Shown one piece after another: positions 1 to 7,476 of a DNA stretch of 12,687 nt. The stretch covers positions 1 to 12,687 of the forward strand of contig JAHEFC010000073.1 of NCBI GenBank assembly GCA_024640385.1, given 5' to 3'. The DNA is from Sphingobacteriales bacterium (GTDB taxonomy: Bacteria > Bacteroidota > Bacteroidia > Chitinophagales > Chitinophagaceae). The notes below the pieces were generated by a model. That model ran no database searches, had not been told where the DNA came from, and was given only the letters and a program-made list of their open reading frames with translations. The stretch's first letter is position 1. Every line of letters begins with the position of its first letter. A program made the translations under genes and the position numbers.

Positions 1-2078
1 CTGCATTTCTCAAAGGGGAATCCGAATTTATCATCAGCATAGGCGATCAACTCCTCATGATAATAATCCTGCATCTTCATCCAATTGAGTTGTATCACTG
101 TTATCGGCTTTGTAAATAGGCTTGTAAAGCCGTCATCTAGTTTGTGATCTGTCCAGTCGCCGGATTTCCTGTCACGAATCTGCAAAAACACAACACCGGA
201 GGTGTTGTCCCTGAGCCAGTCGTTGAACACGCTGAGAAATCTAAGGGTTGTTTCCTGTCCAAAATTATCCCTGATACCGGCATCCATTACATCAATGATC
301 GGCCTGGTGGGCAACCATACATTGGGCAGTACATACGGGAAGGTGGCATTGATACGCATGGCCGAGAGCAGTCGAAGATTATACGGATCCTGCCTTTTAA
401 AAAAACTGCAGAAATCAATAGCGTCCGGCTCCCCATATACACCACTGGCAGAATCGGGCCAGTTCCGCATCATGAAACTGATCGGCTGTGTACTGATCAG
501 CATTTTCCGCCCGTCGCCTGAAATAGTTGACGCGTAAAACATCAGTGGTATCTTCGCCTGCTGCTCATCCTGCACATAATCTTTCAACTGATTTTTTAAA
601 ACCCCTGACGAATTATCATTGAGCTGCTCTTCAAAAGCATAGGCTCTGTCTTTAATATATTTATGCGGGCCAACGCTGAACTTCTGGGCCGGGGCAAAAA
701 TATCCCTGGTAACCATGGAAGAAAACAAAGGATTGAGCAGGTCGCGCGAAACATTGTCAACATATTTCTTATCAGCCGGATCGATTTTTCTACCCTGCTG
801 TTTCAGCCTGTACAATTCGCGATAATAGGTGGCTCCAAGCATGCCTCCTGACGCACCGCTGATCAGGAATGTTTTTTTCATGAGTTCCCCCTTCGAAATA
901 CTATCCAGCCTCTGGAGTACATTCATCGCAAACGTGGCAGATCTGGTACCTCCACCACTGAAATTCATGATATACATCACCGGTTTATCCTTTCCCTGCC
1001 TTGCCTTCCAATTGTTCAGCACTTCTATCATTTTTGCCTTATCAGCTTCCATCCTGTCAGCGGTACATAACTGCATGATACTGTCCCGGCTGTATTCAGG
1101 CCTGCCTTCGATATTGGAATAGTCAAGGCCATATGCCTTATTACGTGTATCTATCAGTTCGTAACGGAACATCAGATCAATGATCAGCACAATGATCACA
1201 AGGATCGGCAGAGACCAGCTTTTCAGCCAATATACCAAAGCGGCGGACGCTGCCATCATGATCGCGAATAACAGGAGTATGCCTGCTGCTGCAGGAAGCT
1301 GGAAAATCTTTACATCCTGGAATAAACCTATAATAGCCAGGAAAAGAAATGCGATGATGATAGATATGACTGCTGAAAAATGATGCCTTTTGAATACTGT
1401 TTCAACAAAATCCCTTGAATAATGTGAGATATTCCTGGGCTTTTTCAGCTTCATCCTGGTATTATAGAACCATTCCACATGGATCAGTCCTTTTTCATGA
1501 AAATGCTTTCCTTCGGCATCATAATGGCCTATATATTTATGAGGTTCCCTGATGATGGGATCCATGGTGCGCATCATTGTTCTTTCTGCGCCGAAAAAAT
1601 ATGAAAGTGAAATGATCGTAAGCAGTACCAGCCCCAACAGGAATCCTGCACTGAGGATAAGGATCTCGCCCACATTCATCAGCTCCCGGTTCATGTCGAA
1701 CTGAACGGCCCTTACACAATAAAAAAGAAGGAACAATACCGGGATCACCGAATTGTTGATGAAATATTTAAGGAAAGGCTTTGATGTGGTGGCCAGGAAT
1801 TTAAAATGATTGCTGTGCAGAATGAATGTAGTGATATGCCAGCTCATGATAAAAACACCCATGGCCACTCCTATGAATGCCGTACTCACGGCATTCACAT
1901 TGCCCAGGTATTCAGGCGCCAGGAACAGGGAATCAGCACCAAAAGTGCTCATGAAATTTCCATTGATCGCACTGCCCAGTATATACCAGAACAGGAGCAG
2001 TACCTGGTATTTTTTGACGTGCAGAAATACCAGCTGAACGGGGAAAGAATAGAGTAGCCCTTTCAGGAACGACTTCAT
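1..2078 (-). CDS. Patatin-like phospholipase with N-terminal membrane domain (3' end outside window)
   Basis: The reading frame is open from an ATG at 2078 to the left edge (692 full codons, no stop), so the C-terminus is missing. Residues 1-305 are strongly hydrophobic, with about six to seven likely membrane segments (near 13-36, 61-88, 107-125, 136-160, 235-252, 259-283, 287-303). The rest is a patatin-type hydrolase domain: an oxyanion-hole glycine loop SGGGTRS at 374-380, the nucleophile elbow GASGG at 408-412 (catalytic Ser410), and the Asp of the dyad in MDAGIRDNFG (Asp599). Patatin proteins use a Ser-Asp dyad to cleave acyl esters of lipids; the substrate here is unknown, and the membrane domain suggests action at the inner membrane. 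The Asp motif is D-A-G instead of the usual D-G-G/A. The start lies 30 bp after the ctaA stop with no promoter visible, so the two are probably co-transcribed. The family call is sure; the physiological role is not. Confidence 0.88.
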   Translation of the reverse strand, partial: MKSFLKGLLYSFPVQLVFLHVKKYQVLLLFWYILGSAINGNFMSTFGADSLFLAPEYLGNVNAVSTAFIGVAMGVFIMSWHITTFILHSNHFKFLATTSKPFLKYFINNSVIPVLFLLFYCVRAVQFDMNRELMNVGEILILSAGFLLGLVLLTIISLSYFFGAERTMMRTMDPIIREPHKYIGHYDAEGKHFHEKGLIHVEWFYNTRMKLKKPRNISHYSRDFVETVFKRHHFSAVISIIIAFLFLAIIGLFQDVKIFQLPAAAGILLLFAIMMAASAALVYWLKSWSLPILVIIVLIIDLMFRYELIDTRNKAYGLDYSNIEGRPEYSRDSIMQLCTADRMEADKAKMIEVLNNWKARQGKDKPVMYIMNFSGGGTRSATFAMNVLQRLDSISKGELMKKTFLISGASGGMLGATYYRELYRLKQQGRKIDPADKKYVDNVSRDLLNPLFSSMVTRDIFAPAQKFSVGPHKYIKDRAYAFEEQLNDNSSGVLKNQLKDYVQDEQQAKIPLMFYASTISGDGRKMLISTQPISFMMRNWPDSASGVYGEPDAIDFCSFFKRQDPYNLRLLSAMRINATFPYVLPNVWLPTRPIIDVMDAGIRDNFGQETTLRFLSVFNDWLRDNTSGVVFLQIRDRKSGDWTDHKLDDGFTSLFTKPITVIQLNWMKMQDYYHEELIAYADDKFGFPFEKC

Positions 2079-2108
2079 AAGGTAATATAAAACTAAAAAA
2101 GCAACGCC

Positions 2109-3116
2109 TTATTTCATAATTCTTAAAGTCCATACGAGTGACAACAGGAGCAGCATGGCTGTAAACTGGTGAGCAACACCCAGCCAGAGCAGGGCTTGTT
2201 TGTCAGGCGAATACAGAACGGTAAATATGCCAAGTACCACCTGCACGCCAACAAGCAGCGGAAACAAAGTCCTTGTGCGCCTGAATAATGGCGTTGCAGT
2301 TGATTTCAAAGCCCTCCACCACCATGCCAATGCCAGGATGGCGATCAGGTAGGCCAGGCCGCGGTGAATGAACTGAACGGCCAGGGGGTTATCTGTGAGG
2401 CTGCTGCCCATGCCCGCGGGGATCCACATGCCGTTGATGGTGGGCCAAGTGGGTGCTACGGTCCCGGCTTTCAAACCCGCCATGAATGCTCCATAAAACA
2501 GTTGTACTATAAGTATTGCCAGTATGGTCAGGGAGAATGTTTTCAGTGATCTGTTTTCAGTGTATTGGTCTTTCGGAACCAGGAAACTGATCGCGAACCA
2601 GAATACATAAACCAGTAAACCAAGTGCCGCCATGAAGTGAATGGCCAGCCTGATATGATTTACAGAAACATCTTCTTCGTTCAATCCGCTTTTCACCATG
2701 ATCCATCCTATAGCGCCCTGCAAGGCCCCTAATAAAAACAACAGCACCATAGGCAGGATCATTTCCTTTTTGAACTGCTTTTTGATAATGAAATACACGA
2801 ACCCGACGGCGAATACAAGGCCCATCATTCTTGCCCATACCCTGTGAAACCATTCCCAGAAATAAATGAACTTGAAATCGCTGAGTGTGAAATCAAAATT
2901 GATATGCTTGTATTGACCGATCTGCTTGTATTGGTCAAAAGCCTTATTCCAATCCTGCTCATTCATGGGAGGTATGGCGCCCAACAGGGGTTTCCATTCC
3001 GTGATCGACAATCCTGAACCGGTAAGCCTGGTGATACCCCCAAGCAGCACCTGGATCATGATCATACCTACACCGATTAGCAGCCAAATAGCAACAGGAG
3101 AATATTTTTTCATCAT
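2109..3116 (-). CDS. ctaA: Heme A synthase, COX15/CtaA family
   Basis: This 335-residue integral membrane protein has the family's normal length. COX15/CtaA oxidises the C8 methyl of heme O to a formyl group, giving heme A for aa3-type cytochrome c oxidases. The family signature is clear near the N-terminus: GGITRLTGSGLSITEWKP at 26-43, then GAIPP. The conserved histidines expected to bind or process heme lie in FHRVW (His91), NHIRL (His154), FIHRGL (His251) and VAHQF (His316), each beside a hydrophobic helix; about eight helices can be traced. Two adjacent ATGs (3116 and 3113) could start the protein and cannot be told apart. No other cytochrome oxidase gene is in the window. The gene is preceded by a -7 promoter box at 3194-3201 and an inverted repeat in the predicted leader. 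The patatin gene follows at 30 bp, probably on the same transcript. It implies aerobic respiration with a heme A oxidase. Confidence 0.96.
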   Translation of the reverse strand: MMKKYSPVAIWLLIGVGMIMIQVLLGGITRLTGSGLSITEWKPLLGAIPPMNEQDWNKAFDQYKQIGQYKHINFDFTLSDFKFIYFWEWFHRVWARMMGLVFAVGFVYFIIKKQFKKEMILPMVLLFLLGALQGAIGWIMVKSGLNEEDVSVNHIRLAIHFMAALGLLVYVFWFAISFLVPKDQYTENRSLKTFSLTILAILIVQLFYGAFMAGLKAGTVAPTWPTINGMWIPAGMGSSLTDNPLAVQFIHRGLAYLIAILALAWWWRALKSTATPLFRRTRTLFPLLVGVQVVLGIFTVLYSPDKQALLWLGVAHQFTAMLLLLSLVWTLRIMK

Positions 3117-3122
3117 ACAAGA

Positions 3123-3182
3123 GACGCAGAGACTGACACGGAGACACAGAGAGACTAGTGTCCCTGCATTTTCCTCTGCGTC
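3123..3182. repeat. Inverted repeat in the ctaA leader, 9-bp arms
   Basis: The arms GACGCAGAG (3123-3131) and CTCTGCGTC (3174-3182) are perfect reverse complements separated by 42 bases; one more pair (3121/3184) can form beyond a mismatch. The element sits between the predicted ctaA start of transcription and its ATG, ending about 6 bases from the ATG. Its left part shares spaced 10-mers with the signal-peptide coding region of the GH43 gene (9179-9208). Function unknown. Confidence 0.6.
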
Positions 3183-3193
3183 GCCGCGCCCTG

Positions 3194-3201
3194 CAAAGGT
3201 A
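3194..3201 (-). promoter_or_regulatory. Bacteroidota -7 promoter box for ctaA
   Basis: Read on the minus strand the bases are TACCTTTG, an exact match to the TAnnTTTG -7 consensus of Bacteroidota housekeeping promoters, about 78 bases from the ctaA ATG. No convincing -33 TTG is found at the usual distance, so this is a probable but not certain promoter. It would give a leader of roughly 70 bases containing the inverted repeat at 3123-3182. Confidence 0.5.
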
Positions 3202-3287
3202 AAAGCCGCAGGCTAAATCAGAATGAATATGATAAGGGTCAGCTTATTCAATTCGAAAAATATTAAACATTAACTTCGTCTCCCCCT

Positions 3288-3351
3288 CCCTACCTCCAAG
3301 GTCCCTACCTCCAAGGTAAGGACCTTGGAGGTAGGGACCTTGGAGGTAGGG
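3288..3351. repeat. Perfect 64-bp palindrome built from a tandemly doubled 15-bp unit
   Basis: The left arm (3288-3317) is two exact copies of CCCTACCTCCAAGGT. The right arm (3322-3351) is the exact reverse complement, two copies of ACCTTGGAGGTAGGG. The loop is AAGG (3318-3321). All 30 arm positions pair. It lies in the divergent gap between ctaA and rnhB and ends 18 bases before the rnhB ATG, leaving only a short A-rich stretch between. As RNA it would form a very stable hairpin in the rnhB leader. There is no T-run directly after either side, so it is not a normal intrinsic terminator, and neither neighbouring gene ends here. It is more likely a dispersed palindromic repeat or a regulatory/insulating hairpin. 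Confidence 0.9.
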
Positions 3352-3369
3352 GTTTAGAAAAAAACATTC

Positions 3370-3978
3370 ATGCTGCGTGCTTTTTACCAAAACAAACTGA
3401 TCGAGGCCGGTTGTGATGAAGCAGGAAGGGGCTGCCTGGCAGGGCCCGTATTCGCCGCGGCAGTGATCCTTCCTAAACGATTCAAACATCCGCTATTGAA
3501 CGATTCCAAGCTGATGAAGCCCGAGGATCGCTATGAACTGCGGGAGATCATCAAACAAAAAGCCCTCGCCTGGGCCGTTGCCAGTGTGGATCATGAAGAG
3601 ATCGACAAGATCAATATCTTGAAAGCATCGTTCAAAGCCATGCATCTTGCACTGGAGCAGTTGGCGACCAGGCCGGAACTTATACTGGTAGACGGTCATA
3701 TGTTCATACCGTATGCAGGAATACCACACAAATGCATGATAAAAGGGGATGCAAGTTTTGCCTCGATAGCGGCGGCCAGTGTACTGGCAAAAACCTATCG
3801 GGACGATTTCATGAAGGCACTGCACCTGGACTACCCGGGGTACGGCTGGGACACCAATAAGGGCTATGCCACCCCAGAACATCGCAAAGCAATTGAACAA
3901 ATAGGACTTTCCCCTTTTCACAGGAGATCATTTCAGATCAGTAATCTTCAGCTTGATCTCGATTTTGAGGAAAACTGA
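3370..3978 (+). CDS. rnhB: Ribonuclease HII
   Basis: RNase HII cuts the RNA strand of RNA-DNA hybrids and starts removal of single ribonucleotides misincorporated into DNA. The 202-residue length fits the compact bacterial form. The hallmark CDEAGRG at 15-21 supplies catalytic Asp16 and Glu17; the other acidic residues of the DEDD site are Asp108 in ILVDGH and Asp127 in IKGDASF. Also conserved are NDSK (44-47), the helix SIAAASVLAKTYRD (132-145), YPGYGWDTNKGY (155-166) and the HRRSF tail motif. The ATG places the DEAGRG motif 15 residues in, as usual, so the start is secure. A 64-bp palindrome ends 18 bases upstream. The korB start follows 24 bases after the stop on the same strand, so the two genes probably share a transcript although their functions are unrelated. 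Confidence 0.97.
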   Translation: MLRAFYQNKLIEAGCDEAGRGCLAGPVFAAAVILPKRFKHPLLNDSKLMKPEDRYELREIIKQKALAWAVASVDHEEIDKINILKASFKAMHLALEQLATRPELILVDGHMFIPYAGIPHKCMIKGDASFASIAAASVLAKTYRDDFMKALHLDYPGYGWDTNKGYATPEHRKAIEQIGLSPFHRRSFQISNLQLDLDFEEN

Positions 3979-4002
3979 TTCAATAATTCTTTAATTTTAA
4001 GC

Positions 4003-5034
4003 ATGGAAGCTACAATGGTAAACGGCAATTTAACAGCCAAGGATTTTCAGACAGACCAGGAAGTAAGATGGTGCCCTGGTTGCGGTGATTACTCCATACT
4101 TGCCCAGGTGCAGAAGATCATGCCCGGCATTGGGATACCGAAAGAAAATATCGTGATCGTATCGGGTATCGGCTGCAGCAGCCGCTTCCCTTACTATATG
4201 AACACCTACGGCATGCACTCGATCCATGGCAGGGCTACAGCTATCGCCAGCGGATTGAAGGCATCCCGTCCTGAGCTTAGTGTGTGGATCGTCACCGGTG
4301 ACGGCGACAGCCTCAGTATAGGCGGCAACCATACCATCCACCTCCTGAGAAGAAATTTTGACGTAAACATTCTTCTCTTCAATAACCAGATCTATGGTTT
4401 GACCAAGGGCCAGTACTCACCAACCTCAGAAGAAAAGAAAATCACCAAATCCACTCCATACGGGAGCATAGATCACCCATTCAATCCGGCTGCACTGGCA
4501 ATGGGAGCCGATGCAACATTTGTGGCAAGAAGTATGGACAGAGATCCAAAACACCTGCAGGATATGCTCACACGCAGCTACAAGCATAAAGGCGCTTCTT
4601 TTCTGGAGATCTATCAGAACTGCAACATCTTCAATGATGGAGCATTTGAAATATTCACCGAAAAGTCAACCAAACCCACAGAAACTCTTTTCCTGGAGCA
4701 GGGCAAACCACTGGTTTTCGGCCCCAACAAAGAAAAAGGTATCAAACTCGATGGATTCCATCCTGTAGTAGTTGACCTTACCAATGGCTTTAGCGCAGAC
4801 GATTGCTGGGTACATGATGAAAAAGATTTCTACAAGGCCCAGATCCTGGTCAGGATGTTCGATAGTCCAACCAAAGAAGGGCATTTGCCACGTCCATTCG
4901 GCGTATTCTACGAAACTGAACGCCCCTGTTATGAAGAGCAGCTCAACGGGCAGATCGAACAGGTGCTGCAGACGAAGGGCCCTGGTAACCTGGATAAATT
5001 GCTGAGAGGCAGTGAGACCTGGACGATAAACTAA
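4003..5034 (+). CDS. korB: 2-oxoacid:ferredoxin oxidoreductase, beta (TPP-binding) subunit
   Basis: The beta subunit carries the thiamine diphosphate site and one [4Fe-4S] cluster of the heterodimeric enzymes that convert 2-oxoacids such as 2-oxoglutarate plus CoA to the acyl-CoA, passing electrons to ferredoxin. It is 343 residues. Visible are WCPGCGDY (23-30), IGCSSRFPYY (57-66), the TPP/Mg motif from GDGDSLSIGG (99-108) to NNQIYGLTKGQ (127-137), and CNIFNDG (207-213). Cys24, Cys27, Cys58 and Cys207 have the spacing of the four cluster ligands known in the archaeal enzyme. KGQYSPTS is typical of the KorB branch. The alpha subunit, normally the immediate neighbour, is not in the window; rnhB stands in its usual place and a terminator follows. 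A later ATG (4015) could also start it. Assignment to 2-oxoglutarate rather than pyruvate is by family resemblance only. Confidence 0.94.
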   Translation: MEATMVNGNLTAKDFQTDQEVRWCPGCGDYSILAQVQKIMPGIGIPKENIVIVSGIGCSSRFPYYMNTYGMHSIHGRATAIASGLKASRPELSVWIVTGDGDSLSIGGNHTIHLLRRNFDVNILLFNNQIYGLTKGQYSPTSEEKKITKSTPYGSIDHPFNPAALAMGADATFVARSMDRDPKHLQDMLTRSYKHKGASFLEIYQNCNIFNDGAFEIFTEKSTKPTETLFLEQGKPLVFGPNKEKGIKLDGFHPVVVDLTNGFSADDCWVHDEKDFYKAQILVRMFDSPTKEGHLPRPFGVFYETERPCYEEQLNGQIEQVLQTKGPGNLDKLLRGSETWTIN

Positions 5035-5050
5035 ATTGATAATCTGAAAA

Positions 5051-5094
5051 AAATAAAACGTGCTGGTGGAGAAATCCATCAGCACATTTTATTT
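5051..5094. terminator. Hairpin terminator after korB, possibly bidirectional
   Basis: An 11-bp stem (5060-5070 with 5075-5085, one G-T wobble) closes on a GAAA tetraloop. It is flanked by AAATAAAA (5051-5058) and TTTTATTT (5087-5094), which pair with each other past one mismatch. It starts 16 bases after the korB stop codon and the T-rich side follows on the plus strand, as for an intrinsic terminator of the rnhB-korB unit. The symmetric A/T flanks would also let it work on the other strand, although no gene ends there from that side. Confidence 0.8.
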
Positions 5095-5222
5095 CCTGGC
5101 TGCTGTCTGTCTAAAATTTCCGCTGTTTATCTAATAGTCTTTCAAATAGCATCATCTTCATTGCAAAGGTCTTTGTTCGGGGATTTGAAGTATGTAATTT
5201 GATCTGGCGCTAATCTTCAGAC

Positions 5223-6452
5223 ATGCTGAGGCACCAATCCAGACAAACCTCGCCATTATCCCAGGGGCCGAAACTTCGGTTATTCATCCTATTTATGATC
5301 ATTTGGAACTATTCAGCTGCACAAGCGGGTTGCCAACCTCCGTTCGACCTCTTTACAACAACCATTAATGATTCAACAATTTCGCTCAACTGGGCATTTT
5401 TGCAGACGTCGACCTCCGGTTCATATTATTATGCAGAATTCCGTGAAGACATTACGGGAAGCTGGACAAAGGCTTATTTTCCTTATGGCGATAGTTCTGA
5501 ATATTGCTTGTTCACTAATCTTAAAAGGGGTAAGTGCTACTATTACCGTGTACAAGGGACCTGCATTTCTTCTTCAGGAACCAAGGTCATGTCAGATTGG
5601 ACTACCAGAGTCTTCAACAACGGCGCAGCCTCCTGCCTCAATGCGCCGCCTAACCCTCCAGATCCTCCGGCTCCCTTACCTTATGTAAATCCCGACTTCT
5701 CTTTTACCATAGATCCCTGTTTCCCCGCCCGGGTTAGTTTCTCTAACAGCACTATCATTTCAGGGACAACCCTAAAGTCATTGGAATGGAACCTGGGAGA
5801 TCACTCCAAAAGCTCAGACAACAACCCAATTCACAGCTATCAAAAACCTGGCAGTTATGAGGTGACACTAACCGTCACAGACAGTTCCGGGAAACCCTAC
5901 TCAAAAAAAATAACCATAAGCCTGCAAACAACTATACCGAAATTTGCAGATGCAGGCCCAGATCTGACCATCTGTAATAATGAACCTGCAACCCTTCATG
6001 CTTCAGGAGGAGATCGTTATTCATGGTCGCCCTGCATCGGACTATCGAACTGCGAAATCCCTGACCCAAAACCAGAACCGGGCACCGAACAAACTTATGT
6101 TGTTACCGTCACCGATAAAGATGGATGCATTGACACCGATACTGTGCATGTAACCTACGCAGATCCAACAAAGAAGATCTATGTACCCAATGCATTCACG
6201 CCAAACAACGATGGGATCAATGATCAATTCCGGCCCCTGGTTTCATTACAAGGCCAGCTAACCGCAGAATGGAAATTATTTAACCGCTTCGGTAATATGA
6301 TCTTCTCGTCGAACAGCAGCACCCCAGGATGGGATGGCAAATACAAAGGCGAACCGCAACCATCCGGTAATTATAGTTATATCATCAATATAGAGGCCGT
6401 TGGAACATGCCCCGCGAGGAACTTAAAAGGCACCGTGATGCTGATCAGGTAA
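5223..6452 (+). CDS. Secreted FN3/PKD protein with type B type-IX-secretion (gliding motility-associated) C-terminal domain
   Basis: The 409-residue protein begins with a signal peptide: basic residues to about 19, a hydrophobic core 19-29, and likely cleavage after SAAQA (31-35). Residues about 37-133 resemble a fibronectin type III domain with several cysteines, followed by a Pro-rich linker (141-153). Residues about 158-235 are a PKD-like domain containing WNLGD (189-193) and SYEVTLTVTD (211-220). A second cysteine-bearing Ig/PKD-like segment spans about 240-312. The C-terminus from 319 has the type B sorting pattern: VPNAFTPNNDGINDQF (321-336), then WKLFNRFGNMIF (350-361) and GWDGKYKGEPQPSGNYSY (369-386). 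In Bacteroidota this domain directs export by the type IX secretion system and attachment to the cell surface. No catalytic domain is visible, so an adhesin or surface-matrix role is an inference. It stands alone, between the korB terminator and a noncoding stretch. Confidence 0.9.
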   Translation: MLRHQSRQTSPLSQGPKLRLFILFMIIWNYSAAQAGCQPPFDLFTTTINDSTISLNWAFLQTSTSGSYYYAEFREDITGSWTKAYFPYGDSSEYCLFTNLKRGKCYYYRVQGTCISSSGTKVMSDWTTRVFNNGAASCLNAPPNPPDPPAPLPYVNPDFSFTIDPCFPARVSFSNSTIISGTTLKSLEWNLGDHSKSSDNNPIHSYQKPGSYEVTLTVTDSSGKPYSKKITISLQTTIPKFADAGPDLTICNNEPATLHASGGDRYSWSPCIGLSNCEIPDPKPEPGTEQTYVVTVTDKDGCIDTDTVHVTYADPTKKIYVPNAFTPNNDGINDQFRPLVSLQGQLTAEWKLFNRFGNMIFSSNSSTPGWDGKYKGEPQPSGNYSYIINIEAVGTCPARNLKGTVMLIR

Positions 6453-6867
6453 AAAAAATGCCAGCGATGGAAATCGCCGGCCTGTGCTTACCTCTGAAAC
6501 CACAAAAAGAAAAGTTTCGAATCAATTCTCACTGTTCGATCACAATAACTTGCTATACTCGGTAGGGGGAGTTGCAGTTCAGATGATCAAGCACTGATCT
6601 ATTTAAATAACTAATTGGATGAATTACTTCAGGATTGGACCTCGTGGTGATTTACCGGCATTGGATAGAAGAAGAGCGGTGAGCCCTGGGAAACAACATT
6701 GAAACTTTGCTGCTTCCGTTGTAGGAGGTAAAAATAATACCCGGAAACCAAATTTTAAAGTATTTTTTGAAAAATATGGCCGCCTGAATCACTCAAAAAT
6801 CAAGACAGGTATTTAATGGAGTGATTATCAGCACAAAGCACCATAAAAAAAATTAAAAATTATTTTA
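6453..6867. other. 415-base noncoding stretch before the YciO-type gene
   Basis: I see no credible gene here on either strand. It holds a weak hairpin directly after the preceding stop (arms 6460-6468 and 6473-6481, one mismatch, no T-run following on the plus strand) and an 8-bp inverted repeat (6787-6794 with 6819-6826). The sequence becomes very A/T-rich before the start codon at 6868, as is common in front of Bacteroidota genes. No exact TAnnTTTG box was found, so the promoter of the YciO-type gene could not be placed. Confidence 0.5.
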
Positions 6868-7476
6868 ATGCTTCTTCAGATACATCCGAAAAACCCTCAG
6901 CCCAAATACATCAAAACAATTGTTGACTGTCTTTCTGATGGCGGCATCATTATTTATCCCACTGACACCGTATATGGTTTTGGGTGCGACATCTACCACC
7001 CCAAAGCAGTAGAGAGGATCTGCAGGATCAAGAACATAGATCCAGCTAAAGCGAACCTGTCGTTCATCTGTCATGATCTAAGCGATCTCTCCCGGTATGC
7101 AAAAGCCATTTCCACTCCAACATTCAGGACACTGAAAAAATACATTCCGGGTCCTTTTACATTCATATTACCGGCCAGTAAAGAAGTACCAAAAATTCTC
7201 AAAAGCAAAAAAGATACGATAGGCCTTCGCGTTCCTGATAATATTATTGCGCAGGAGTTCATCAGGGCACTTGGCCATCCCATACTCAGTTCTTCACTGC
7301 CTGGTGAAATGGTGGAAGAATACACAGATCCTGAGCGTATCTATGAAATATTCGGCAAACAGGTGGATATAGTTGTGGATGGAGGAATAGGAGGATTTGA
7401 ATATTCCACCATCATCGACTTCACGCAGGATCAACCGGAAATAACAAGGCAGGGGCTCGGGGTATTTGAAGATTAA
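6868..7476 (+). CDS. Sua5/YciO/YrdC-family protein, YciO-type (annotated family: threonylcarbamoyl-AMP synthase)
   Basis: This 202-residue protein is one complete YrdC-type domain. Family landmarks are GGIIIYPTDTVYGFGCD (25-41), ERICRIKNID (49-58), GPFTFILPASKEVP (94-107), the TIGLRVPDN loop (117-125) and PILSSSLP (138-145). YrdC/Sua5 (TsaC) make threonylcarbamoyl-AMP from threonine, bicarbonate and ATP for the tRNA t6A modification. From memory this sequence is closer to E. coli YciO than to TsaC in its N-terminus, the KEVP segment and the TIGLRVP loop. Of the TsaC K-x-R motif the Lys appears kept (Lys54) but the Arg position reads Ile56. Whether it makes t6A or has the less clear YciO role cannot be decided here. 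The upstream 25 bases are almost all A/T. Its TAA overlaps the stop codon of the convergent GH43 gene by two bases, leaving no space for a terminator between them. Confidence 0.88.
   Translation: MLLQIHPKNPQPKYIKTIVDCLSDGGIIIYPTDTVYGFGCDIYHPKAVERICRIKNIDPAKANLSFICHDLSDLSRYAKAISTPTFRTLKKYIPGPFTFILPASKEVPKILKSKKDTIGLRVPDNIIAQEFIRALGHPILSSSLPGEMVEEYTDPERIYEIFGKQVDIVVDGGIGGFEYSTIIDFTQDQPEITRQGLGVFED

Noticed and set aside
3288..3351. CRISPR-like array or attachment site
   Set aside because: The 15-bp units are directly adjacent without spacers and in mirrored orientation, with no cas or integrase gene nearby.
3244..3489. Minus-strand reading frame running through the 64-bp palindrome, giving repeated P-Y-L-Q-G units
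   Set aside because: The repetition is a by-product of the 15-bp units, and the frame overlaps the well-supported rnhB start.
5316..5333. Lipoprotein signal (Q-A-G-C) in the type B sorting protein
   Set aside because: The position three before the Cys is Gln instead of a hydrophobic residue, and a type IX substrate normally has an ordinary signal peptide.
6460..6481. Hairpin right after the gliding-type gene as a terminator
   Set aside because: One mismatch in a 9-bp stem and no T-run after it on the plus strand; the A-run lies on the wrong side.
6619..6702. 27-codon reading frame in the noncoding stretch before the YciO-type gene
   Set aside because: Too short and without recognisable features or nearby promoter; such frames are expected by chance in 415 bases.
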